Shown here piece by piece: positions 43,608-51,755 of a DNA stretch of 64,000 nt (positions are counted from its first letter, which is position 1; each line of letters begins with the position of its first letter). The stretch is from Sedimenticola sp. (GTDB taxonomy: Bacteria; Pseudomonadota; Gammaproteobacteria; Chromatiales; Chromatiaceae): positions 62,001 through 126,000 of the forward strand of contig JALXAM010000009.1 of assembly GCA_026992075.1 (NCBI GenBank), read 5' to 3'. Both the position numbers and the translations under genes were made by a program. Below the pieces are notes generated by a model that did no database searches, was not told where the DNA came from, and saw only the letters and a list, made by a program, of their open reading frames with translations.

Positions 43608-45823
43608 TCTGGCCGTTTCTGTAATGCCAGTAACCGATAGGTGGAATCGACACCGGCCGTGGCACGGGAACGCGGTACGAAGAAGAACTCGCCGCTGATA
43701 CCACCCCCACCGAGAATGGCCGCATAAGTGGGAGTCTGTTCGAGCCCGAAGCGGATTGCTTCCTGGCGCACCGGCTCCACGATACGCTGGTATAGCCGGT
43801 AACCGTCCATCAGCGTCGTACTCGCCTGGAGCGCGTCGAGGAAAGCACGGGCAAAAACCGAATGCTCGCCTTTGCCCACGTCCAACACGGGCTTGAGGCC
43901 ACCGGAAGTGAGCACCGTCCGGGAACGGCGCTTGAGCATGGCCTTCACCCACCGTGGCGATACTTTCGTCACCTCGGTTTGAAGCGGCCTGGGCACGGCC
44001 ATGCCGCTCAGGGACCCCGAATAACAGGAATCCGCAACCACCATGATGTGACGTGCCTGGGTGATCTCCAGAAGATCGGTGATGGTGCTGTTCGGTATCC
44101 AGTTGGTGATTTCATCCGGTTCGGCATCCACGGGCAACCAGTACCCGCGTCCTTCGACCAGTTTGCCATGCCCCGCGTAATAGATCAGGAGATTGTCCTT
44201 CTCACCGACCAGCGACTGCATCTCACCCAGGGCGGCGATGATCTGCTCGCGCGTGGCATTGAGTAGCAGACGCGACCGGAAGCCAAAACGCTCCACCAGC
44301 ATGTCATGGACCGCCTGGGCATCCCGCGCAGCGGATTGCAATGGAGGCAGATGTCGATAGCCGTTGTTGCCGATGACGAGCGCAAAATAGCGGCCGAATT
44401 CGAGACCTGCGTAATCACCCTCCTCCCTGGCGGGAGGTGGCTCGGGCACCAGGGTGAGTTCCAGTACCGCCTCTCGGGCGAGGGCATCCCTGGCCTGGAT
44501 GCGCAGACCCATGTTGGGATGGACCTCCTCGAGGCGGACGCGAAAACGCCCTTTGGCATCTGGCGCCACGGGTTTGCCATTGACCAGCAAGTTCTCCAGA
44601 CCGGCGGGGGCCTCCACTTCCCCAACGATGACCGCCGGCTCACGCTCGCGATACAGGATGCGTGGCTTGCTGTCGCGTGTCACTACAGCCAGAGGCCGTA
44701 CGATCTCGATGCTGGGCCCGGGCAGCACCACCTCATCCCTTCCACTCGCCAGGCGCCGTCGCAATCGTCTGGTCTCGGCATCGAGGCGCGCCACCTCGTC
44801 CCGCAATTCGGCCAGTTGTCGCTCCCGCTCGTCGATGGTCCGCTCCAGCTCCCTGGCGCGACCGGTGTCGGAAGATTTCGCTGTCTCGAGCTGGGCATAG
44901 AGCTTTTCGAGCTCGGCCCGGGCACTCCGTAAACGGGCCTCTGCTTCCGCCAGCGCCTTGCGGCGGGACTCCAGCTGCCGGCGAAGGATACGGACCTCTT
45001 CGGATTTCTGCTCCAGCAACGCGCGCAGACGCTTCTCGCGCTGCAGGGAGGCCTGCAAGGCCTCTTCCTGCTCCCTGAGCCGCCGCTCGAGATCGCCGCG
45101 GAGAGGCGTATCCTTCGCTTCGCCGAGCTGGCTCAGTCGTTTTCTCGTCTCCTGCAGCTCCTGACGCAACCTCGATGCCTGGCGCTGGTAGTCGGCCAGC
45201 TGGCGCTCCAGTTCGCTCAGGCGCAGGCGAACCTGACGAGCGACCTCGGCACGCAGCTGTGTCGCATACATCAACCCATCCTGTTCCAGCCCCGCCGCCC
45301 GGCGGTACCAGTTCAATGCAGCTACGGGATCTGGAGCGACACCGAGGCCCTTTTCATAGAAATAGCCCAGCTTGCGCATGGCGCGGCGATATCCCTGGTT
45401 GGCGGCCTTCCGGTACCATTCGATCGCCTGGCGGTAGTCGGGATGCCCGTCGATGCCGCGCTCGTAGATCTCGCCGACATAGGTCTGGGCTTCGGGATCA
45501 CCCCGCTTCGCCGCCTCCAGCCAGACCTTCAGCGCCCAACGGTAATCGGCACGGTCATAGGCCACATACTCACCGCCGCGGATACGGCAATCGATGGCAC
45601 TGGTCCGCACCGGCCGCCTCGGCGTAAGGTAGGTCGTGTTACCGATCCGCCTCACCTGCCCGGGCAAGAGACAATCGACCGGCAGGTAGTCTTCCGGATC
45701 GATCGCACCTTGTGGCGTGTTCATGATCGGCTTCCGAGCCGGTGCCGATTGACACCCCCCCACCAGTGCCACAACGAAGGCCGTCGCGACCACGACGACC
45801 ATGCTCCTGAGATCGAAGCGCAT
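43550..45823 (-). CDS. Caspase-like (peptidase C14) lipoprotein with Sel1 repeats and coiled coil
   Basis: The 757-residue form starting at 45823 has GGGGGGAGG directly in front and a lipoprotein signal (lipobox LVGGC, Cys24). Residues about 90-185 contain Sel1-like repeats (ALKVWLEAAKRGDPEAQTYV, AIEWYRKAANQGYRRAMRKL, ALNWYRRAAG). Residues about 200-375 are a long Arg/Glu-rich coiled coil. A short beta-rich part follows. The C-terminal caspase domain has the His-Cys dyad in YYAGHG (His about 552) and VVADSCYSG (Cys about 600), with GRYFALVIGNNGYRHLP at its start. It probably faces the periplasm or outer membrane. It converges on ppkA and overlaps its end. Whether it belongs to the T6SS is unknown. 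A GTG at 45868 is an alternative start. Confidence 0.85.
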   Translation of the reverse strand: MRFDLRSMVVVVATAFVVALVGGCQSAPARKPIMNTPQGAIDPEDYLPVDCLLPGQVRRIGNTTYLTPRRPVRTSAIDCRIRGGEYVAYDRADYRWALKVWLEAAKRGDPEAQTYVGEIYERGIDGHPDYRQAIEWYRKAANQGYRRAMRKLGYFYEKGLGVAPDPVAALNWYRRAAGLEQDGLMYATQLRAEVARQVRLRLSELERQLADYQRQASRLRQELQETRKRLSQLGEAKDTPLRGDLERRLREQEEALQASLQREKRLRALLEQKSEEVRILRRQLESRRKALAEAEARLRSARAELEKLYAQLETAKSSDTGRARELERTIDERERQLAELRDEVARLDAETRRLRRRLASGRDEVVLPGPSIEIVRPLAVVTRDSKPRILYREREPAVIVGEVEAPAGLENLLVNGKPVAPDAKGRFRVRLEEVHPNMGLRIQARDALAREAVLELTLVPEPPPAREEGDYAGLEFGRYFALVIGNNGYRHLPPLQSAARDAQAVHDMLVERFGFRSRLLLNATREQIIAALGEMQSLVGEKDNLLIYYAGHGKLVEGRGYWLPVDAEPDEITNWIPNSTITDLLEITQARHIMVVADSCYSGSLSGMAVPRPLQTEVTKVSPRWVKAMLKRRSRTVLTSGGLKPVLDVGKGEHSVFARAFLDALQASTTLMDGYRLYQRIVEPVRQEAIRFGLEQTPTYAAILGGGGISGEFFFVPRSRATAGVDSTYRLLALQKRPDQGVGFSSIRRSPRRLSPL

Positions 45824-46124
45824 CCTCCCCCCAGTTCCGATGGCTGAAATCCTGTTCCTTGCTAACACAGTCAGGGCGGCATTTCAACTGGCCGGCATCA
45901 CTCTGCCGGAGATTATTCTTGCCGGCTGGCCAAGCGGGTGGTCTTCACCCTGAAACCACCGTTTTGGCGCACGACCGGCGGAGATTCACTTGCAACCTTG
46001 GGCATTTCCGACCGCAGGCCATGGCCCGCAGGCAGGGAGAGGAGGCTCACATGGAGCCCACCCACGCTGGGTCCTTGGACAGAGGCCAGGGAGACAAAAC
46101 CTCGGGATGACTACAGCAACCAGC
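45824..46124. other. Intergenic region with no recognised gene
   Basis: These 301 bases separate two minus-strand genes and should hold the promoter of the caspase-like gene near their left end. A TTGAAA box is present on the minus strand but no convincing -10 box lies at the right distance. A small palindrome (ACCCA-CGC-TGGGT, about 46059-46071) lies downstream of the outer-membrane protein gene and has no T-run. Nothing else was recognised. Confidence 0.5.
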
Positions 46125-47852
46125 TCAGAACTCCCACCGTATTCCGGCGGACACCGAGGTGAGGGAGAGTCCTTGGTAGCCGAGGATCTTCTGCACCAGA
46201 AAATATCCAGAGCGCCCCTGCGTCCACTGTGCCGTCGCACCGAGAGAGAGATTGAAATAATCTTTGTCGTCATCCTCGTTGTCGAGGGTGAAGGTTTCCT
46301 TGAGAGGATCCTGGAGAAAATATCCCAGTACGTTGCCGGTTCCAGACTTGAACTCATGGAACCACTCCAGGCGAGCCAGGGGCAACAGCACGCCCCAGGA
46401 TCGGTTCCAGGCGTATTGCACCTGCCAACCGAGCTGGGAGGTGAGCGAATTGTTGCTCTGGTCACCGACATGCAGTGCCCATCCGCCACCGGCAACCGAA
46501 GGATTGCTCATGGTTTCCTCATAGCCATCAGCGGTTGCCCTCACGTATTCCAAGCGCGCCACCGGCCCATGCGTCCAACCGTCCCAGGACCATTCCATGC
46601 CACCACCAAGGGCAAGGGACCACTGCCGGCCATCGAAATTCGCACTTGCGGTCTGATCTATGCTCGTGCCGAGCACGGTGTAGCGGATGCGACGATCCTG
46701 GTCGAAATCACGCCACCCATAGGTGGCCATGAAATCCACATAGGCATTGTCGCTTGGATAGTAATTACCGTAGAGCGCGAGACTGAGCCCGCGGGAATCC
46801 AGATCGCCACTGGAACGGCCCAATTCGTTTCGGAGCTTGTCATAGCCTATCGCCAGACCGCCAACGAACCGCTCGGTGAATCGATAGTCGATGCCGCCGG
46901 TCAGGGAAAAGCCGTCGAAATCGAACTCGCGCAAAAGCGGCGAGCCATCCCGACTGCCCTGGGTCCAGGTACCACTGAGAAAACCACCCCAGCGGCTCGA
47001 CTCCCAAAGCGCCCCCAATAACCCATCGCTACTGGCATCGCTCTTCACCGTGTCGGCCGCAGCCAGCATCAGCTGGCCGATCGGCACCACTTCGTCTCCC
47101 ACACGTAATTGAAATCCAGACAAATCGAACCCCCGGGCGCCGGCGCGCAACGCAGCGAGCCGCCGCCCCAGATTGCGATGCTGCGCTTGCACCCCGTTCT
47201 GACTGGCGCGGACAGGTATGGAGGCCTGGTCCGGCGTGATGCCAAACAAAGCATCACGCACGCCCTGCCGGTCCGAGGCGCTGCCCTCGGCGGCCTTAAT
47301 CAATGTGCTGCAATCAGACTGTAAACGCACCCCAGCACGCTGGGCAGAACAAAGGCTGACGATCACGTCTGCAACACGCCGTTGCGATGGGGTGTTTGCC
47401 AGTGACAAAAATGCGCTGACCTGAGAAGGTGTGATACCCAATGTGACGGTTAGAGTACCAGCCTGACCGGATGGATAGTCAGGGACCAAATTGCCTCCCT
47501 GATTCTCATTTACATTGAACAGCAACCAGACCTGGTAGCTCCCTGTCTGGAAAGAGGATGTGTTAACCGTAATGGATCCACTCACTACGGCGCCGGTACC
47601 GGACAATGTATTGTTGGGAAAAGTGTACACTGGGCTACCGCCAGCATCACGAAATTCGACTGTGAAATTGCCGCTGGCTATGGTTCCCACCGTGGCCGTC
47701 AGGGTGTAGTTGATGGTTACGGTGGTACCGGGATTGACCACCGAAGGAGAGAGCCCCATGCTGGTGATATTGACCGCCGCGCCTGCTGGCGGGGCCAGCA
47801 GGAACAAAAGCAGTCCACCGAGCAGGATCTCTTTCAGGAATACGCGCTTCAT
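46125..47852 (-). CDS. Outer-membrane protein with autotransporter-type beta-barrel
   Basis: The ATG at 47852 (GGAGGGG eight bases upstream) gives 575 residues with a clear Sec signal (MKRVFLKEILLGGLLLFLLA, then PPAGAA). Residues about 25-135 are a Thr/Ser-rich Ig-like region. A short helical part (about 140-270) follows. The C-terminal 290 residues look like an autotransporter beta-domain: alternating strands with LREFDFDGFSLTGGIDYRFT, YVDFMATYGWRDFDQDRRIR and a terminal AGIRWEF ending in Phe, the outer-membrane signature. The passenger is very short, so this may be a porin-like or adhesin-like protein rather than a classical autotransporter. Function unknown. Confidence 0.8.
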   Translation of the reverse strand: MKRVFLKEILLGGLLLFLLAPPAGAAVNITSMGLSPSVVNPGTTVTINYTLTATVGTIASGNFTVEFRDAGGSPVYTFPNNTLSGTGAVVSGSITVNTSSFQTGSYQVWLLFNVNENQGGNLVPDYPSGQAGTLTVTLGITPSQVSAFLSLANTPSQRRVADVIVSLCSAQRAGVRLQSDCSTLIKAAEGSASDRQGVRDALFGITPDQASIPVRASQNGVQAQHRNLGRRLAALRAGARGFDLSGFQLRVGDEVVPIGQLMLAAADTVKSDASSDGLLGALWESSRWGGFLSGTWTQGSRDGSPLLREFDFDGFSLTGGIDYRFTERFVGGLAIGYDKLRNELGRSSGDLDSRGLSLALYGNYYPSDNAYVDFMATYGWRDFDQDRRIRYTVLGTSIDQTASANFDGRQWSLALGGGMEWSWDGWTHGPVARLEYVRATADGYEETMSNPSVAGGGWALHVGDQSNNSLTSQLGWQVQYAWNRSWGVLLPLARLEWFHEFKSGTGNVLGYFLQDPLKETFTLDNEDDDKDYFNLSLGATAQWTQGRSGYFLVQKILGYQGLSLTSVSAGIRWEF

Positions 47853-48046
47853 TATCCACCCCTCCCTGCTGCCAACGCCACCCCGAACCTGCCCCAGTGA
47901 CGCCGCTCGACACCGATGAATGATTATGATAGGCAATCACTCTGAAGCCAACAACCCAAGGGAAACGAAAAAGCAGGAGCTACTGAAGTTCTGAAAGCGC
48001 ATCGCTGCTTCGATTCGTCTGGAGCTGCGTCGGCGGGGTGTTGAAC

Positions 48047-48083
48047 TATAATTTTGTTACACAGGCCAACAGGAGCACTGTGT
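48047..48083 (+). promoter_or_regulatory. Promoter -10 box and inverted repeat before the TetR gene
   Basis: A perfect TATAAT (48047-48052) is followed by ACACAG (48059-48064) and its inverse CTGTGT (48078-48083), 13 bases apart and spanning the likely transcription start and ribosome-binding site. No good -35 box is visible. An autoregulatory operator bound by the TetR protein is a reasonable guess, nothing more. Confidence 0.4.
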
Positions 48084-48679
48084 CAGTGACCCGAAAAAGC
48101 GAACGCACGCGCCAGCGGATCGTGGAGGCCGCCAATCGTCTCTTCTATCACAAGGGCTACCACAACACCTCCTTCACCGACGTGGTCAACGCCTCGGGGG
48201 TGCCGAGGGGCAACATCTACTATTACTTCAAGAGCAAGGAGGAGATCCTCCACGCTGCCCTGCGCTACCGCATCTCCCGCATCGAGCAGATGCTGCAATC
48301 CTGGAGCGAGCGCTACCGCACACCGTTGGAGCGGCTCAACCGTTTCCTGGAGATTCTTCCCGACAGCGCCGAGGCACTGGCGCGCTATGGCTGCCCCATG
48401 GGTACCCTCAACGCCGAACTGGGCAAGAACGATCCTGAATTGCAGACGGAGGCACGAACCATGTTCCTGCTGTTCGAGGACTGGCTCACCGACCAGTTCG
48501 CCGAGCTGGGTTATGCGGGTCGCGCCCGGGAGTTCGCCCGCCGGTTGCTGGCCCGTGGGCAGGGGATCAGCATGATCACCCATGTCTATGGAGACCGCCG
48601 CTTCCTGATGCAGGAGACCGACCTTTTGCAGCGCTGGCTGCAACGATTGGCGCAAGGAGACGATCAGGCGGAACTCTGA
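48080..48679 (+). CDS. TetR/AcrR-family transcriptional regulator
   Basis: The product (199 residues from GTG 48080; GTG 48086 is equally possible) has the TetR DNA-binding domain at its N-terminus: RTRQRIVEAANRLFYHKGYH followed by TSFTDVVNASGVPRGNIYYY and FKSKEEIL. The ligand-binding C-terminus contains RYGCPMGTLNAELGKNDPEL and FEDWLTDQFAELGYAGRARE. Starts further upstream (GTG 48038) are unlikely because a TATAAT box lies there. The regulated gene is unknown; the divergent outer-membrane protein gene is a candidate. Its 3' end overlaps the convergent cyclase gene by 16 bases. Confidence 0.9.
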   Translation: MSVTRKSERTRQRIVEAANRLFYHKGYHNTSFTDVVNASGVPRGNIYYYFKSKEEILHAALRYRISRIEQMLQSWSERYRTPLERLNRFLEILPDSAEALARYGCPMGTLNAELGKNDPELQTEARTMFLLFEDWLTDQFAELGYAGRAREFARRLLARGQGISMITHVYGDRRFLMQETDLLQRWLQRLAQGDDQAEL

Positions 48680-49776
48680 TTCTCCTTCAGCGGGGCACAC
48701 ACTGCTTGGGCACGTCCCTGACGCTTGGCCTGATAGAGCGCCTGATCGGCTTGCTGAATCAATAGTTCATAGCTGGCCCCACCTTCCTGGGGGGCTGCAC
48801 AACCCACACCGATGCTCACCGTGATGCCTTCCACCGGGCCTGCCACTCCTACCTCTTTCAATATCTGCCGAGCAATGGCGCAGGCTGCCGTGAGATCACT
48901 TCTCGACAACAGCAGCATGAATTCGTCCCCTCCGAGGCGTGCTGCCAAGTCCCCTGGCCGGCGAGCATGTCTGACTATGGTGGAGGCCACCTGCCGAAGC
49001 GCCTGATCCCCCCGTCCATGACCACCGCCGTCATTGATCAGCTTCATGTTGTCCAAATCTATCGCGAGAAGGCAAAGCGTCTCCTCCCGCCGTCGCGCAC
49101 GGTTCCATTCCCGGGCCAAGTGATCGAAGAAAGCGCGCCTGTTGGCGATGCCAGTGAGACTGTCCACGGTGGCCGCCCGGTGCAGCTCCTGCTGCAGCAG
49201 GAAGGCGCTGCGCTCCTGGCGAAGGAAAAACCAGCCGGCATAGGTAAGCAAAATCACCGCGGACAGGTAATAGGCGGCCGCCATGCCAAGGTGAACCATG
49301 GTCACTCCTCCCCAGCGCAGTGTGATCAGGGCATAGATGAGAAAGATCAGCAGCGAGGCGGCGGAGGGCCAGGCGTAGTGCGTACGCCAGAAGACCTGAC
49401 CGAAAACGATCACCAGGAAGTTACCATAGAAATAAAGATTCTCCATGCTTGGAGGCATGTAGAGATTCATCACGCTGACGGTTACACCGCCCGCCAGCAT
49501 GGCTATGAAAATGAGCGGCCCCGAATAGCGTTCTCCCACCGACCGCCTTGTGAGAAAACTGAAGGCCATTAGCAGCAACGGCAGACCGATACCGAAACGG
49601 ATGGTCCAGAGCGTCCGCCACTGATCAGGTACCACGATGCGGTCGGCGATGCCAAAGGAGACGTAGATGGCCAGCCCCAATATCGCCGCCACCACGTTCT
49701 GCAGCCAGTAGGATGCTTGAAACTGACGCCAGAAGGCCTTTTCCATCTCTTCGGATTCGAATCTCTGCCGTTTCAT
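48664..49776 (-). CDS. Membrane-bound diguanylate cyclase (GGDEF domain)
   Basis: The 370-residue protein has about six membrane helices in residues 25-185 (for example IRFGIGLPLLLMAFSFL, GPLIFIAMLAGGVTVSVM and AAYYLSAVILLTYAGWFFL). A cytoplasmic GGDEF domain starts at SLTGIANRRAFFDHLARE. The active-site motif GGDEF is at 282-286, and an I-site RPGD sits five residues earlier (273-276), so an active, product-inhibited cyclase is predicted. The membrane part is an unassigned sensor. The start ATG at 49776 lacks a strong ribosome-binding site. A GTG at 49833 would add 19 residues and overlap the previous gene. Confidence 0.88.
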   Translation of the reverse strand: MKRQRFESEEMEKAFWRQFQASYWLQNVVAAILGLAIYVSFGIADRIVVPDQWRTLWTIRFGIGLPLLLMAFSFLTRRSVGERYSGPLIFIAMLAGGVTVSVMNLYMPPSMENLYFYGNFLVIVFGQVFWRTHYAWPSAASLLIFLIYALITLRWGGVTMVHLGMAAAYYLSAVILLTYAGWFFLRQERSAFLLQQELHRAATVDSLTGIANRRAFFDHLAREWNRARRREETLCLLAIDLDNMKLINDGGGHGRGDQALRQVASTIVRHARRPGDLAARLGGDEFMLLLSRSDLTAACAIARQILKEVGVAGPVEGITVSIGVGCAAPQEGGASYELLIQQADQALYQAKRQGRAQAVCAPLKENQSSA

Positions 49777-49798
49777 GACCGATAGCCGGGCCCCACCA

Positions 49799-50524
49799 TC
49801 AGCCGGGAATTCGCAACAGAGAAAGATATCCACCCCGGACCAGCCGATGCGCCTCCTCCAATGCCGGTTCCAGCTCCATCTCGGGGTGTCGTTGCCGCCA
49901 AGCTCCCAATTCGCCGGCCGCCTCGGCGTCGAGCAACGTCAACAACGACTTCCAGTGTTCCCGTAAAGAGGAAACCTTTTTCGGCACCAGCCGCCCTTGG
50001 CGCCGGCGCGATGCGGATTCCATCTGCAGCTGCCGGCGCGCCTGCTCCAGCTGTGGCTTCAATGGCATGCTGAGGTCGAATACCAGCGCCATGGTCTCAT
50101 CGTTCTTCCAGGCTTCGTTTGGCAGCTCGTCGGCGCGGGGCAGTGGCGCCTCTTCCTGCGGGCGCCAGCTCAATCGTCCCTCTCCCACCGGGTCGTCGTC
50201 TTGCGGATCCGGGGGAAACTTGTGGAATCCCCAACGGGCGCCCAGGGCGCACTCAATGAGAACCTTGTCCTGATCGATGCGGCAGTCACCGCCTTCGCAC
50301 TCGCTGGCCGGTACCCAGGCCCGCGGGTCGTTCTTCCAGGCGCAGAAATCCCGGTTGGGAGGCTTGCCATAGGCCGCCTCCAGTACCTGCCAGGTGTCGT
50401 GAAATTCCCGCCACTGGCGCTGGTACTCGGGGTTGCGGCGCAGGAACTCCCACGCCCATTGCGCGCTGGTCAGCCGGTCGCAGAAGGCATATGCTTGGGG
50501 ATCGCGCCAGTCTCTGTGGATCAT
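49799..50524 (-). CDS. DUF6499-like protein of unknown function
   Basis: The 241-residue product begins with DWRDPQAYAFCDRLTSAQWA and WEFLRRNPEYQRQWREF, an N-terminal pattern (DUF6499-like) usually seen in putative regulators near integrative elements. The rest is soluble, charged and poorly conserved to the eye, with a Gln/Arg-rich helix (PQLEQARRQLQMESASRRR). No integrase or conjugation genes are nearby, so the context is atypical. Its start is only 22 bases from that of the divergent argE. Confidence 0.65.
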   Translation of the reverse strand: MIHRDWRDPQAYAFCDRLTSAQWAWEFLRRNPEYQRQWREFHDTWQVLEAAYGKPPNRDFCAWKNDPRAWVPASECEGGDCRIDQDKVLIECALGARWGFHKFPPDPQDDDPVGEGRLSWRPQEEAPLPRADELPNEAWKNDETMALVFDLSMPLKPQLEQARRQLQMESASRRRQGRLVPKKVSSLREHWKSLLTLLDAEAAGELGAWRQRHPEMELEPALEEAHRLVRGGYLSLLRIPG

Positions 50525-50546
50525 TCACCGGTACCGCTGTCGGAAC

Positions 50547-51701
50547 ATGCCCATTCTGCCGCCCTTTCGCACCCTCCTGCAACGGCTGGTGGCCGAACCC
50601 TCCATCAGCAGCGTCAGCCCCGAGTGGGACCAGCCCAATGTACGGGTCGTCGATCTGCTGCAGGAGTGGCTGGAGGCGCTGGGCTTCCGTACCGAGAAGC
50701 TGGCCATTCCCGGCTGTCCGGGCAAGTTCAACCTGGTGGCCACCCTGGGCCGGGGCCCTGGCGGCCTGGTGCTCTCGGGCCACACCGACACCGTGCCCTG
50801 CGACGAATCACGCTGGCACAGCGACCCCTTCCAACTCACCGAGCGCGACGGACGGCTGCACGGCCTGGGAACCTGCGACATGAAGGGCTTCTTCGCCCTG
50901 GTGCTGGAGGCGATCCGGGAGCTGGAGGAGAAGCAACTGCGACACCCACTCATCGTGCTGGCCACCGCCGACGAGGAGAGCACCATGTGCGGCGCCCGCA
51001 CCCTGGTGGAGGCCCAGCGCCGGCTGGGGCGTCACGCGGTGATCGGCGAGCCCACCGGGCTGCGACCGGTGCGCATGCACAAGGGCATCGCCATGGAGGC
51101 GATCCGCGTCACCGGTCGCGCCGGCCACTCCAGCGATCCCGCCCTGGGACGCAACGCCCTGGAGGGCATGTACCGGGTGCTGGGCGAGATCCTCGCCTGG
51201 CGCGAAGAACTCCAGCGCCGCCACCGCAACCCCCTGTTCGAGGTGGCCGTGCCCACGGTTAACTTGGGCCACATCCACGGCGGCAACAACCCCAACCGCA
51301 TCTGCGGCCAGTGCGAGCTGCATATCGACATCCGCCCCCTGCCGGGGATGGAGCTGGAAGCCCTGCGCCGGGAGCTGGAGCAGCGGCTGCGTATGGTGCT
51401 CCGAGGCAGTGGGCTGGAACTGGAGCAGTTTCCCCTGTTCGCCGGCATCCCCGCCATGGAGACACCCGCCACGGCCGAGATCGTTCGCGCCGCCGAATCC
51501 CTCACCGGCCATCAGGCGCAGGCGGTGGCCTACGCCACCGAAGGGCCACTGCTCAACGCCCTGGGGATGGAGACGGTGATCCTGGGCCCGGGCTCCATCG
51601 AGCAGGCCCACCAACCCGACGAATTTCTCTCCCTCGACCAAGTCGATCCAGGCACCCGCATCATTCGCGAGCTGGTGAAGCGTTTCTGCATCGAAGACTG
51701 A
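50547..51701 (+). CDS. argE: ArgE, acetylornithine deacetylase
   Basis: ArgE hydrolyses N-acetylornithine to ornithine in arginine synthesis. The 384 residues start MPILPPFRTLLQRLVAEPSI. The M20-family metal ligands appear in SGHTDTVPCDE, GTCDMKGFFAL, ADEEST and GEPTGLRP. A dimerisation domain (about 180-290) contains GRAGHSSDPALGRNALEGMY. Near the end is GPGSIEQAHQPDEF, with the last metal-ligand His. No good ribosome-binding site is seen, and the frame is open 38 codons upstream into the divergent gene. Next comes argA. Confidence 0.94.
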   Translation: MPILPPFRTLLQRLVAEPSISSVSPEWDQPNVRVVDLLQEWLEALGFRTEKLAIPGCPGKFNLVATLGRGPGGLVLSGHTDTVPCDESRWHSDPFQLTERDGRLHGLGTCDMKGFFALVLEAIRELEEKQLRHPLIVLATADEESTMCGARTLVEAQRRLGRHAVIGEPTGLRPVRMHKGIAMEAIRVTGRAGHSSDPALGRNALEGMYRVLGEILAWREELQRRHRNPLFEVAVPTVNLGHIHGGNNPNRICGQCELHIDIRPLPGMELEALRRELEQRLRMVLRGSGLELEQFPLFAGIPAMETPATAEIVRAAESLTGHQAQAVAYATEGPLLNALGMETVILGPGSIEQAHQPDEFLSLDQVDPGTRIIRELVKRFCIED

Positions 51702-51755
51702 AAACCGCTTCTGGTTCACTCCCAGAGCATGGCATCTTGTTGATATGATTGCTCC

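Noticed and set aside
45990..47021. 343-residue open frame opposite the outer-membrane protein gene
   Set aside because: The minus-strand gene has a signal peptide, barrel strands and terminal Phe; the plus-strand reading has no start signal or motif.
51702..51755. Promoter for argA with a TATGAT box
   Set aside because: No -35 box at suitable distance was found; argA may simply be read through from argE.
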